A stretch of DNA of 13,486 nucleotides from JBOGJG01 sp050747825 (GTDB lineage: Bacteria; Acidobacteriota; UBA6911; RPQK01; JBOGJG01), in NCBI GenBank assembly GCA_050747825.1, contig JBOGJG010000370.1, positions 1-13,486 on the forward strand. Direction: 5' to 3'. The position numbers and the translations under genes are program-made. Every line of letters starts with the position of its first letter. Position 1 is the stretch's first letter. Positions 1 to 7,202 of the stretch are shown here, in pieces. The notes beneath the pieces are model-generated. The model was not told the DNA's origin, ran no database searches, and worked only from the letters and a program-made list of their open reading frames with translations.

Positions 1-3
1 CCC

Positions 4-31
4 TTGACCCCTGCGGGCGTTTTGCTATCTT
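4..31 (+). promoter_or_regulatory. Putative efp promoter (TTGACC / TATCTT)
   Basis: A -35-like TTGACC at 4-9 and a -10-like TATCTT at 26-31 are separated by 16 bp. The -10 ends 9 nt before the efp start codon, so the transcript would be leaderless or have a leader of one to three bases. There is no Shine-Dalgarno sequence in the 40 bases visible before the gene. The TTGACCCC could also be a piece of the TGACC repeat family seen elsewhere in the window, so the -35 assignment is weak. Confidence 0.4.
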
Positions 32-40
32 ATTGCGTCT

Positions 41-601
41 ATGCTTTCAGCCACCCAGATACGCAGAGGAATGGTTATCGTTCGCGAGGGCGATCCTTGC
101 AGAGTTCTCGAATTTCAACACCGCACCCCGGGCAATTTGCGGGCCTTCGTGCAGGTCCGCCTGCGCAATCTGCGTACGGGAGCGTCTTACGAGCAGCGTT
201 ACAGCGCAAATGAAACGGTCGAGCGGGCCATGCTCGAGCAGCATGAGATGGAGTACCTGTACAAGGACGGCACTCACTACCATTTCATGAATACCCAGAA
301 CTACGAGCAGATCGCGTTGGATGATGAGGCGCTCGGCGATGCCAGGAGCTTCCTGAAAGAAGGCGCCAAAATTCAGATTGAGCTTTTCGACGGCCAGCCT
401 ATCGGCGTGGAACTGCCCAAGGCGGTTGAGCTGAAAGTAGTTGATACCGAGCCGGAACTCAAGGGCGCGACCGCCAGCAATTCCCCCAAGCCCGCCATTC
501 TGGAAACGGGGGCGGTGATCCAGGTCCCGCCCTTTATCCGCGCAGGCGATATGGTGCGCGTGGACCCTACCGAAGGCCGCTACATCGAGCGCGCCAAGTA
601 A
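41..601 (+). CDS. efp: Elongation factor P
   Basis: EF-P binds the ribosomal E site and promotes peptide bond formation at consecutive prolines. The 186-residue product has the full three-domain length of the family: an N-terminal KOW-like domain (about 1-63), then two OB-like domains. Visible signatures are the loop HRTPGNLRAF (27-36), the central YLYKDG and HFMNTQNYEQ segments, the GDTAG-equivalent GATAS near 157 with KPAILETGAVIQVP, and the C-terminal EGRYIERAK. The residue at the loop tip, normally the modified Lys or Arg, is Asn32 here, so the known beta-lysylation or rhamnosylation cannot occur at that residue. ATG 41 is chosen because it gives the whole N-terminal domain; the ATG at 71 would cut into the first strand. 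No Shine-Dalgarno is visible. ETF-QO follows after 19 bp on the same strand. Family assignment is secure. Confidence 0.97.
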   Translation: MLSATQIRRGMVIVREGDPCRVLEFQHRTPGNLRAFVQVRLRNLRTGASYEQRYSANETVERAMLEQHEMEYLYKDGTHYHFMNTQNYEQIALDDEALGDARSFLKEGAKIQIELFDGQPIGVELPKAVELKVVDTEPELKGATASNSPKPAILETGAVIQVPPFIRAGDMVRVDPTEGRYIERAK

Positions 602-605
602 TGCG

Positions 606-614
606 TGGCATAAT
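606..614 (+). promoter_or_regulatory. Extended -10-like motif (TGgCATAAT) before ETF-QO
   Basis: TGG-CATAAT matches an extended -10 element (TGnTATAAT) at all positions but one and ends 6 nt before ATG 621. No -35-like sequence lies at the right distance and no Shine-Dalgarno is visible, so transcription from here would give a leaderless message. It lies in the 19-bp gap after efp, so ETF-QO may also be co-transcribed from the efp promoter. Confidence 0.35.
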
Positions 615-620
615 CATGTC

Positions 621-2270
621 ATGGGCCGCGAGCAACTGGAAGTGGATGTCCTCTTCGTGGGAGCCGGTCCGGCCTGCCTGAGCAGCGCGCTTCACCTCAG
701 CAGGCTGGCTCACCGCCACGAACAATTAAGGGACCTCAGCATCCTGGTCATCGAGAAAGGAAAGGAGATCGGGTCGCATGCCCTCAGCGGTGCGGTCGTG
801 GACCCGAATGCCTTCGACGAGCTGCTTTCGGACTTCCCGGGGAAGGAGCCTCCCTATGATTCGCCGGTGCAGGATGATGCTTTATACATCCTGACCGGGA
901 ATAATTTTACCCGCTCTCCAGTCACTCCTCCGCCTCTGAAAAATCATGGATACTACGTGGCCTCGCTGGGAAGGCTGGTGAAGTGGATGGCCCAGCTTTG
1001 TCAGGAAAGCGGAGTGGACGTATTTCCTGAATTCCCAGCCGTCGAACTGCTTTATCGAGGAGACGCCGTGGCAGGCGTCAGAATAGGCGACAAAGGGCGC
1101 GACAAGGACGGACAGCCGAAGTCCAATTTCGAGCCCGGTATTGACGTGCATGCCCGCGTGACCGTCCTGGGAGAAGGTCCGCGCGGGACGCTGACTCTGC
1201 AGGCCATGAAGCGCTTTGGACTGGAGGAGGGGCGGCAGCCCCAGATTTACTCTCTGGGGGTCAAGGAGATATGGCGGGCGTCCGGGCAGATCGAGCCCGG
1301 CCTGGTTTACCATACTCTCGGCTATCCCCTGGGAACGAGCGAATTCGGCGGTGGATTCATCTATACGATGAAAGACAACCTGATCGACCTGGGCTATGTC
1401 GTCGGACTCGACTACGAAGATCCCTGCACGGACCCGCATCATCTCTTCCAGAAATTTAAGATCCATCCGTTCGTTCGAGAGCTTCTGGAAGACGGCAGTA
1501 TGATCTCCTATGGCGCCAAGGCCATTCCCGAAGGAGGTTACTATTCCATGCCGCGCCTTTATGCCGGCGGGCTTCTGATCGTCGGAGACTCGGGCGGCTT
1601 TCTCAACGCGCAGCGGCTCAAAGGAATCCACCTGGCCGTGAAATCGGGAATGCTGGCGGCCGAGACTATCCTTGATGGACTGCTCTCCGATGATGTTTCC
1701 GCGTCCGTGCTGAAAGGATATGAGGAGCGCTTCGAAAAGAGCTGGGCTCGTGACGAATTGTGGAAAGTGCGAAACTTCCGCCAAGCTTTTCAGAAGGGTC
1801 TATGGTCGGGAATGCTCCACGCCGGACTTCAGTTCATTTCGAATGGACAAGGAATCAAAGATCCCTTTCCGACCACGGCGGGACATGCTCGCTTGAAGCA
1901 ATTGAAGACTCGTCCTGAGATCCTCGAGACGGGGTGCAAAAAGATGGAATTTGACGAGAAGCTCACTTTCGACAAGCTGACCGACGTCTATTACTCCAAC
2001 ACCGCTCATGAGGAAGACCAGCCCTGCCATCTCAAGATCCTCGACTTTGACATCTGCAGCAACCGCTGCACTCACGAATACGGAAATCCCTGCCAGCACT
2101 TCTGCCCGGCCGCTGTCTATGAGATGGCCCAAGAAAAGGGCCGCAAGCGCCTGCAGGTCAACTTCACCAACTGCGTGCACTGCAAAACCTGCGACATCAT
2201 GGATCCCTACCAGATCATCATCTGGACTCCACCCGAAGGCGGCGGCGGTCCGGATTATAAGAACATGTGA
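621..2270 (+). CDS. Electron transfer flavoprotein-ubiquinone oxidoreductase (ETF-QO)
   Basis: This membrane-associated FAD and [4Fe-4S] enzyme passes electrons from reduced ETF, fed by acyl-CoA dehydrogenases and related enzymes, to the quinone pool. The 549 residues match bacterial and mature mitochondrial ETF-QO in length. An N-terminal Rossmann FAD motif is seen as VGAGPAC (13-19), with Cys19 where the third glycine of GxGxxG usually sits. The segment ALSGAVVDP follows near 54-62. A second FAD contact is suggested by LLIVGDSGGFLNAQRLKG. The C-terminal ferredoxin-like domain has the cluster ligands Cys495, Cys518, Cys521 and Cys524 (C-x22-C-x2-C-x2-C, in CVHCKTCDIMDP) and ends with the typical PEGGGGPDYKNM tail. 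Extra cysteines at 479, 483 and 491 precede the cluster. ATG 621 is the only start that leaves the FAD fold intact; an ATG at 616 is out of frame. No etfA or etfB is in the window. Confidence 0.96.
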   Translation: MGREQLEVDVLFVGAGPACLSSALHLSRLAHRHEQLRDLSILVIEKGKEIGSHALSGAVVDPNAFDELLSDFPGKEPPYDSPVQDDALYILTGNNFTRSPVTPPPLKNHGYYVASLGRLVKWMAQLCQESGVDVFPEFPAVELLYRGDAVAGVRIGDKGRDKDGQPKSNFEPGIDVHARVTVLGEGPRGTLTLQAMKRFGLEEGRQPQIYSLGVKEIWRASGQIEPGLVYHTLGYPLGTSEFGGGFIYTMKDNLIDLGYVVGLDYEDPCTDPHHLFQKFKIHPFVRELLEDGSMISYGAKAIPEGGYYSMPRLYAGGLLIVGDSGGFLNAQRLKGIHLAVKSGMLAAETILDGLLSDDVSASVLKGYEERFEKSWARDELWKVRNFRQAFQKGLWSGMLHAGLQFISNGQGIKDPFPTTAGHARLKQLKTRPEILETGCKKMEFDEKLTFDKLTDVYYSNTAHEEDQPCHLKILDFDICSNRCTHEYGNPCQHFCPAAVYEMAQEKGRKRLQVNFTNCVHCKTCDIMDPYQIIIWTPPEGGGGPDYKNM

Positions 2271-2296
2271 AGGAAGAGCACCTGCGACAGCGGGGC

Positions 2297-2366
2297 CGCT
2301 CGCTGACGGTCACGATTTGGAGTTCTCAAGACTGCGAGTATGTCAGAGCCGAGACCTCAGCGAGCG
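2297..2366. repeat. Long inverted repeat between convergent genes
   Basis: The arm CGCTCGCTGA (2297-2306) is perfectly complementary to TCAGCGAGCG (2357-2366). After one unpaired base (C2307) pairing continues with GGTC (2308-2311) against GACC (2353-2356), giving a 14-bp stem with one bulge and a 41-nt loop. It sits in the 113-bp gap between the ends of ETF-QO (plus) and the HAD gene (minus). A U-tract is missing on either strand, so it is not a classical intrinsic terminator. It could mark the 3' ends of both convergent transcripts. I see no gene in this gap. Confidence 0.5.
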
Positions 2367-2383
2367 CCCACAGACTTTCGCGA

Positions 2384-3001
2384 TCAGAGCTCTACGCCCA
2401 GCGTCGCCAGGTCCTGCTTCAATTGGCGCTCGTTTTGAAAGACGATGCCGGTGATTCCCAGGGCCTGGGCGGCGGCAATGTTTTCGGGGCGGTCGTCCAC
2501 GAAGATGACTTCGTGGGGTTGGTTCTGAGCTTTGGAAAGGGCGGCATGATAGATCTCGGATTCCGGCTTGACGCTTCCGACTTCGTAGGAAAGAACATAA
2601 TCGTCGAATTCATTGACCAGAGGCTGGAAAGTGCGCAGATACTCGAAATGCAGAGCGTTGGTATTGGACAGAGCGATGACGCGGTATTGCTCCTTTAGCC
2701 GCCGGAAGAATTCGGGCGAGATCAGATTCTCGGTTTCTGACGTAAACAAAGTTCCCCAGGCCTGGCAGGGATCGATGGGAAGCCGAATGGCCAGAAGCTG
2801 CGAAATGCGATCAACGAAATCGGGAGTCGCGAGACGGCCGGTTTCATACAGATAAAGTTCGCCGCTACTGTTGAAGCGGCTTGTCATCTCGTCAAGGCTA
2901 AGCTCACTTTGAGCATGCACGCTCTTGAGAAAGCCTTCAAAATCGAGTGCTACCAGCACCTGTCCAATATCGAGCAGGAAAGTTTCGACTGATAATGCCA
3001 T
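2384..3001 (-). CDS. HAD-superfamily hydrolase (YihX-like subfamily IA)
   Basis: This is a predicted phosphatase of the haloacid dehalogenase superfamily, most like the YihX branch that dephosphorylates sugar phosphates. The substrate cannot be read from sequence. All four HAD motifs are visible in 205 residues: the nucleophile Asp11 in LLDIGQVL, Ser112 in ALSNTN, Lys145 in GSVKPE, and the metal-binding Asp169-Asp170 in IFVDDRPEN. Residues about 20-90 form the helical cap. The usual general-acid Asp two residues after the nucleophile is Gly13, as in the DxGNV form of YihX-like proteins. The product is cytoplasmic, with no signal peptide. The ATG at 2999-3001 has no Shine-Dalgarno. It is the last gene of the minus-strand series, 55 bp after the TPR/ASPIC gene, and may belong to that transcription unit or be independent. 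Confidence 0.88.
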   Translation of the reverse strand: MALSVETFLLDIGQVLVALDFEGFLKSVHAQSELSLDEMTSRFNSSGELYLYETGRLATPDFVDRISQLLAIRLPIDPCQAWGTLFTSETENLISPEFFRRLKEQYRVIALSNTNALHFEYLRTFQPLVNEFDDYVLSYEVGSVKPESEIYHAALSKAQNQPHEVIFVDDRPENIAAAQALGITGIVFQNERQLKQDLATLGVEL

Positions 3002-3034
3002 AGATTAATAGCTAACAGGATAAAACCCAAGGCG

Positions 3035-3059
3035 GGTCAGCGGGCAACGGTTGCGGTCA
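3035..3059. repeat. GGTCA pair with GCAAC/GTTGC hairpin at the ASPIC gene end
   Basis: GGTCA occurs at 3035-3039 and 3055-3059 and flanks a perfect palindrome-like element, GCAAC-g-GTTGC (3044-3054). The second GGTCA supplies the TGA stop of the TPR/ASPIC gene on the minus strand. The nine bases around that stop (CCCTGACCG) are identical to those around the stop of the propeller gene at 11483. This looks like a short relative of the repeat at 11416-11499. Confidence 0.4.
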
Positions 3060-6000
3060 GGGAATCCTCCTCGGCCTCAGATCGGCGAACCAGCGGTCCA
3101 CGGTACGCGTGTTCCACTCTCTCAGATAGCGCTGGTGTTCCTTGTCATCGGGGTAGTTTTCGCCCTCGGAATAGGGATAGGAGGTCATATTTCTGAACGG
3201 CAGCGGGCCGATGAAATCAGGACTCGCTGAATTCGGATCCATATCCTTGCCGAATCCGGCGGCATAGATGAGGTAATCGCGCACCCATCCCGAAGGCAGT
3301 TTCGGGAGTTCAGCTATATCGAAAAACGCCTCGATCTCATCGCCCGAGCGCGTAATGACGAACATGTCGTCGCGGGCCGACAGCAGGGGCAGCACGTCGC
3401 CGTAACGCGTGTATCCTCCAATATGTGCCTTCCAGGGCGCCCTGGCCGAGGCACGCCGGTAATCGTAAATCTCAGGACCTCTTCCATCCGGCTTATAGGT
3501 AGCAGGAAAACCGTAAAAGTGGAGGTCGGCGTAATCGGCACTCAATCTGCTGATCCGGTAGTCGTCTCGAGCCGGACCCGATTCCACCAGGATCTGATCC
3601 CAGTAAATCCGCATGCTGGTGACGATCCGCACCTGGCGGGAGTTGGACAGAAATTTGCCCGACAAGTCAACCGTCATGTCTTTGGGGAGGCCGGCCGGAA
3701 AACCCATGCGCTCAATGACCGTGACCCAGCGGCCCTGTGAATCCTTCACTTGAAGGTAGGGTGGAATCAGCTTCGCGCCTGCCTGATGAGCCGCCAGATT
3801 GCTGGTACTGTCGGCGTAATCGATCCAGGCGCGCATGATCAAGACGGTCCGCTCATCTGAAACAGGACCGAGGTCCAGAACAATTTCATGCTCTTCGGCA
3901 TAGCCCTTGAAGGGCAGCCTGGCAAAGTTCTCAGGGTAAATGCGGTCAATCCTGGAAATCTCGGACAGGATATCCCTGCCTGTGCCATCCCGGGCCTCCA
4001 GCGGGAGCCGGGGCTGGGAAAGCGTCAAAACTTTAAAATCGGCGTAGGGAGGGCCCGGCAGCAGCTTTTCGTCAGGCACGATGTCATACCCTGCTGGATG
4101 GTCTACCGCGACCAGCTCGAGTTGGTCAAAGAGGATCACTTCCTCCAGTTGATTATTCATGGTGATGGCCAGCTTGCCATCTTTGAGGGCCACCTGCCGC
4201 CGGTCGAGCTTCACATACTCATCGGTATCGGGATGGTTATAAACGCCGGGAGCCAGGAGATAACCATAAGCGCTTCCACCCAAAAAGTCTGTCTGGAAAC
4301 GATAGCTCTCACCATCCCAGGTGTAAAGGATGGGGCAACTGGTCCCTTTGCGATCTAGTTCTTGGACTTCGATAACCTGATTGATGGGTTGATCGATTTC
4401 GGATTGTAGAACTCCGCCCGGCCACAGCACACGCACGATATCCAGCTTGTCTCTCTTTCCCAGTCCAAAGTGAGCGACCGCCGGACTCTGACTGAGCAGT
4501 CCGTGTCCGCCGTAGATTTCCAGCTTTTGCCAGAGGCGACCTGATCTGACCTCGACCTTGGCCCCGACGCCGGATTGATTGCTGTTTGTCCCACGAGGGC
4601 GAACCCGAACCCAGTTGTTCTGATTTCCGCCGTCGTTTCTAAGCAGAAGAGGAGAGGCTCCATTGACGCTGCAGATAAGATCCAGGTCGCCGTCGTTATC
4701 GTAGTCCGCTACGCTCACACCCCGGACAGGCGAGGAATCGAACTGGTGAAGTCCAGTTTCCCGAGTGACGTTCTGGAAGCTGCCATTCTGATTGCGCAGC
4801 AGAGTGAGTCCCCTGCCCGTCAGCAGAATGTCCAAATCTCCATCATTGTCATAATCGAGGAACTGGGAGCTGAAGTAATTGGTCAGAATGTCCCCAGAGA
4901 CGTTCTGCCAGAGGCCGGCATCTTCAAATTTGAGAGCGCCGCGATTGATCAGGAGCTTACTCGTCCTGGCCTCGAAGGCGGGCAGCACGAAATCCACAAA
5001 GGCATCCTTGTTGAAATCGCCAACGCCCAGTCCCGTTGTTAACTCCGGCGCGCTGATCTGAACTTCTTGAGCCACATCGGTGAAAGTGCCGTCGCGCCGA
5101 TTGCTGAATAGCTGATTTGCGGAATCCAGATTCACGAGGTAAAAGTCGATGTCACGGCTGTTATCAAAGTCCGTGCACATCACGGCCGTTGTCTTCAGAT
5201 TTCCACCGTCCAGGTGCGATTCGGCCGAGACATCGGTAAACGTGCCATCACCATTATTTCGGTAAAGAACGTTGCCGGCCCCGGCGAAGTCGCGTGGAAA
5301 CTGTGCCGGGAACGTTGGGAGCCGGCTGATGTCGATGAAATTGGCTACGAAAATATCCAGGTCTCCGTCGTGGTCATAATCGACGAAAGCTCCGCTCACA
5401 CCCCACTGCCCGTTGCCCACGCCGGTCTTTTCGGTGACGTCCGAAAAGGTGCCGTCGCCGTTATTCCTGTAGAGCGTGTTCGGACCGTAGTTGATCAGAT
5501 AAAGGTCAGGATATCCGTCATTGTCATAATCTCCCCAGAGCGGCGCCATGGTCCTGCCCGAGGACTCGAGGCCGCAGTCTGCGGTGACTTCCTCGAAACC
5601 GCCATCTCCCTTATTGCGAAACAACGCTCCCCCGTTGCCGCCGGCGCCGGTATTAGCGATAAAAACGTCTTCCAGACCATCCTCATTGTAATCAGCGAAG
5701 GCGACCCCTGAACCGATCGAAGGGGCCAGATTCTCCTCCAGGTCAGAGAGTGAAGCAACCGTGTTGTCGATCTGTCCGGGTCCTCTATGCATGAAACGGA
5801 GGCCCGCGGGGCGCGAGACTTCAGCGAATGTGACGCTAATTGGCGACTCGGCGACTTTGTCCTCCGGAAGGTAAGCTTGGAGATCCTCGAGCACCAGTGA
5901 ATACTGCCCCTGTTCCAGGTACTGCAGACCGACGGTAGTAGTGCCAAAGCGGCCCTGAAGCTCCCTGAATTTTTCCATCGCCGCCTGGCCTTCCTCGGGC

Positions 6001-6545
6001 TTGCCGCTGCGCAGGAGCGCGATCGCCAGATTGTAAAAAGCCGAAGCGTTATAAGGCTCTTTCTCAACTACGGCCCGCAAGTATTCGATGGCCTGCTGGT
6101 ATTCTCTCTGGCGACTGTAGAGCAGGCCGATGTAGTAGTTGGTGGACGGGTCGCCGGGATCCTGCCGGTTCACCTGCTCAAACTCCTGAATGGCCGGATC
6201 GACCTTGTCCTGATTGCGATAAATGAGACCCAGCATGAAATGAGCGTTGATTTGCTCCGCGTTCAGTTCCAGGGAGCGTTTGAAGGAAGCCTCTGCACGC
6301 TCATATTCCTGCAGATTGAAAAGCGCAATGCCCAGATTGACATGGGCTGGGGCAAAGTCGGGATTCAGGCCGGTGATTTTCTGGAATTCGTCGGCAGCCT
6401 CCTCGAACTTCAGTTGCTCCATTAAGGCCACGCCGAGATTGTTTAAGGCGATGATTTGTTCCGAACCGCTTGACTGGAGGAAACCGGCGAATAGCAGCAA
6501 AGCCGTTCCGCCTGCGATTAAACCGAGAGGCAGTTTTCGTCTCAC
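3057..6545 (-). CDS. Exported TPR / FG-GAP (VCBS) / ASPIC-UnbV (CRTAC1-like) protein
   Basis: A 1162-residue multidomain envelope or secreted protein of unknown function. Residues 7-25 are a hydrophobic signal or membrane anchor after MRRK, with no lipobox cysteine. Residues about 31-215 hold four to five TPR units, with LGVALMEQLKFEEA, LGIALFNLQEYERA, IGLLYSRQREYQQA and LAIALLRSGKPEEG. From about 240 to 640 there are seven FG-GAP/VCBS repeats with calcium-type loops at Asp285, 339, 389, 459, 510, 564 and 614. Those at 564 and 614 read DYDNDGDLD, while those at 459 and 510 are degenerate. An ASPIC/UnbV domain spans about 655-730 (GVGAKVEVRSG, HFGLG, VLWPGG). The last 400 or so residues, starting SCPILYTWDG, match no named domain I know. 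The start is GTG (6543-6545), 9 bp after the methyltransferase stop, without Shine-Dalgarno. FG-GAP and ASPIC repeats usually form propeller-like extracellular binding modules. Confidence 0.93.
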   Translation of the reverse strand: MRRKLPLGLIAGGTALLLFAGFLQSSGSEQIIALNNLGVALMEQLKFEEAADEFQKITGLNPDFAPAHVNLGIALFNLQEYERAEASFKRSLELNAEQINAHFMLGLIYRNQDKVDPAIQEFEQVNRQDPGDPSTNYYIGLLYSRQREYQQAIEYLRAVVEKEPYNASAFYNLAIALLRSGKPEEGQAAMEKFRELQGRFGTTTVGLQYLEQGQYSLVLEDLQAYLPEDKVAESPISVTFAEVSRPAGLRFMHRGPGQIDNTVASLSDLEENLAPSIGSGVAFADYNEDGLEDVFIANTGAGGNGGALFRNKGDGGFEEVTADCGLESSGRTMAPLWGDYDNDGYPDLYLINYGPNTLYRNNGDGTFSDVTEKTGVGNGQWGVSGAFVDYDHDGDLDIFVANFIDISRLPTFPAQFPRDFAGAGNVLYRNNGDGTFTDVSAESHLDGGNLKTTAVMCTDFDNSRDIDFYLVNLDSANQLFSNRRDGTFTDVAQEVQISAPELTTGLGVGDFNKDAFVDFVLPAFEARTSKLLINRGALKFEDAGLWQNVSGDILTNYFSSQFLDYDNDGDLDILLTGRGLTLLRNQNGSFQNVTRETGLHQFDSSPVRGVSVADYDNDGDLDLICSVNGASPLLLRNDGGNQNNWVRVRPRGTNSNQSGVGAKVEVRSGRLWQKLEIYGGHGLLSQSPAVAHFGLGKRDKLDIVRVLWPGGVLQSEIDQPINQVIEVQELDRKGTSCPILYTWDGESYRFQTDFLGGSAYGYLLAPGVYNHPDTDEYVKLDRRQVALKDGKLAITMNNQLEEVILFDQLELVAVDHPAGYDIVPDEKLLPGPPYADFKVLTLSQPRLPLEARDGTGRDILSEISRIDRIYPENFARLPFKGYAEEHEIVLDLGPVSDERTVLIMRAWIDYADSTSNLAAHQAGAKLIPPYLQVKDSQGRWVTVIERMGFPAGLPKDMTVDLSGKFLSNSRQVRIVTSMRIYWDQILVESGPARDDYRISRLSADYADLHFYGFPATYKPDGRGPEIYDYRRASARAPWKAHIGGYTRYGDVLPLLSARDDMFVITRSGDEIEAFFDIAELPKLPSGWVRDYLIYAAGFGKDMDPNSASPDFIGPLPFRNMTSYPYSEGENYPDDKEHQRYLREWNTRTVDRWFADLRPRRIP

Positions 6546-6548
6546 GGG

Positions 6549-6563
6549 GGGATATTATATCCC
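6549..6563. promoter_or_regulatory. 15-bp perfect palindrome with embedded TATAAT
   Basis: GGGATAT-t-ATATCCC is a perfect inverted repeat around base 6556. It covers the last codons and TAA stop of the methyltransferase gene and most of the 9-bp gap to the TPR/ASPIC gene. On the minus strand it contains a perfect TATAAT (6554-6559) ending 8 nt before the GTG start. It could be a -10 element within an operator, or a coincidence of coding sequence. No convincing -35 sequence is present. Confidence 0.35.
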
Positions 6564-7202
6564 ATAGACGAAGAGGTACTCTTTGATCCCGTTCCTGAGC
6601 AGGAATGAATTGCAGACCCGAAAATCAGGCATGAGGTGATTGAAGTCGGTCTGCTGGTAATGGGGGCAGGCCCTCAAGACCGTCGAGGTATTCTGGTACA
6701 GGAGTTTCTCCTGGTTGATGATTCTGAAATTAATCGGCTTTTCAGGTATGTGTTTGAGGGTCGAAATAAGAGCCAGCAACAGGGTGCCCGGTTGGCAGTA
6801 GTGTCCCAGGTGACCAATCAGGTGCCGGAACTCTTTTCGGTCCAGGTAATTCAGGAGGTCCCAGGTGAGAATAATGTCGAAGCGGGTGCCCTTCGGGAAG
6901 GGCAGAAGGTACTCGAAAACCTTTTCGTAAGAAGGTCCGTCTCCTTCCGGAGACAAGTAATCGAAGGAGGAAAAAGTCTTATAGAAGTTTTCGATGTAAA
7001 GCCTGCACCGGATCTGGGAAAAAAACTCAACATTTTCGCCAAAAGCGGACCCCAGATCGAGGATGTGATATTTGCGGTCGGCACGGCACTGGTGAACGAG
7101 CGTGTTGAAGGCCAACGACGTATGGCCGTCAGATACAAGTTCAGCCGATTCCTCCAGTGCCTGTGCCGATTTAGAACCAAATGACGGCAACCATCTCATC
7201 AT
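6555..7202 (-). CDS. Class I SAM-dependent methyltransferase-like protein
   Basis: The product has 215 residues and resembles small class I methyltransferases. Motif I, the SAM-binding loop, is HILDLGSAFGEN (46-57). An acidic residue (Glu71 in YIENFY) follows at the usual end of strand 2. FDIILTWDLLNYL (108-120) fits motif IV, followed by the helix DRKEFRHLIGHL and the strand GTLLLALIST (139-148). The substrate is unknown; the acceptor could be protein, lipid or a small molecule. There is no signal peptide or membrane segment, so it should be cytoplasmic. The start ATG at 7200-7202 overlaps the bactofilin stop in ATGA, so translation is probably coupled; a second ATG follows immediately. The TPR/ASPIC gene begins 9 bp downstream. 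The methyltransferase fold is likely, while catalytic activity is not proven by sequence. Confidence 0.78.
   Translation of the reverse strand: MMRWLPSFGSKSAQALEESAELVSDGHTSLAFNTLVHQCRADRKYHILDLGSAFGENVEFFSQIRCRLYIENFYKTFSSFDYLSPEGDGPSYEKVFEYLLPFPKGTRFDIILTWDLLNYLDRKEFRHLIGHLGHYCQPGTLLLALISTLKHIPEKPINFRIINQEKLLYQNTSTVLRACPHYQQTDFNHLMPDFRVCNSFLLRNGIKEYLFVYGI

Noticed and set aside
4..213. Short plus-strand frames overlapping efp, and a minus-strand frame at 47-283
   Set aside because: They are out of frame with a complete, conserved EF-P.
882..1784. Long (300-codon) minus-strand open frame inside ETF-QO
   Set aside because: It is fully antisense to a well-conserved enzyme, has no recognisable domain and no start signal; long antisense frames are expected in GC-rich coding DNA.
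2267..2698. Plus-strand frame starting with GTG that overlaps the ETF-QO stop (ATGTGA) and could look translationally coupled
   Set aside because: Most of it is antisense to the HAD gene, including motif IV, and the protein has no family features; the HAD reading frame has all four motifs.
5214..5711. Plus-strand frames (also 3888-4358, 4575-5042) opposite the FG-GAP protein
   Set aside because: The repetitive VCBS coding sequence creates repetitive antisense frames (VVIII-rich). They mirror the real gene and have no independent evidence.
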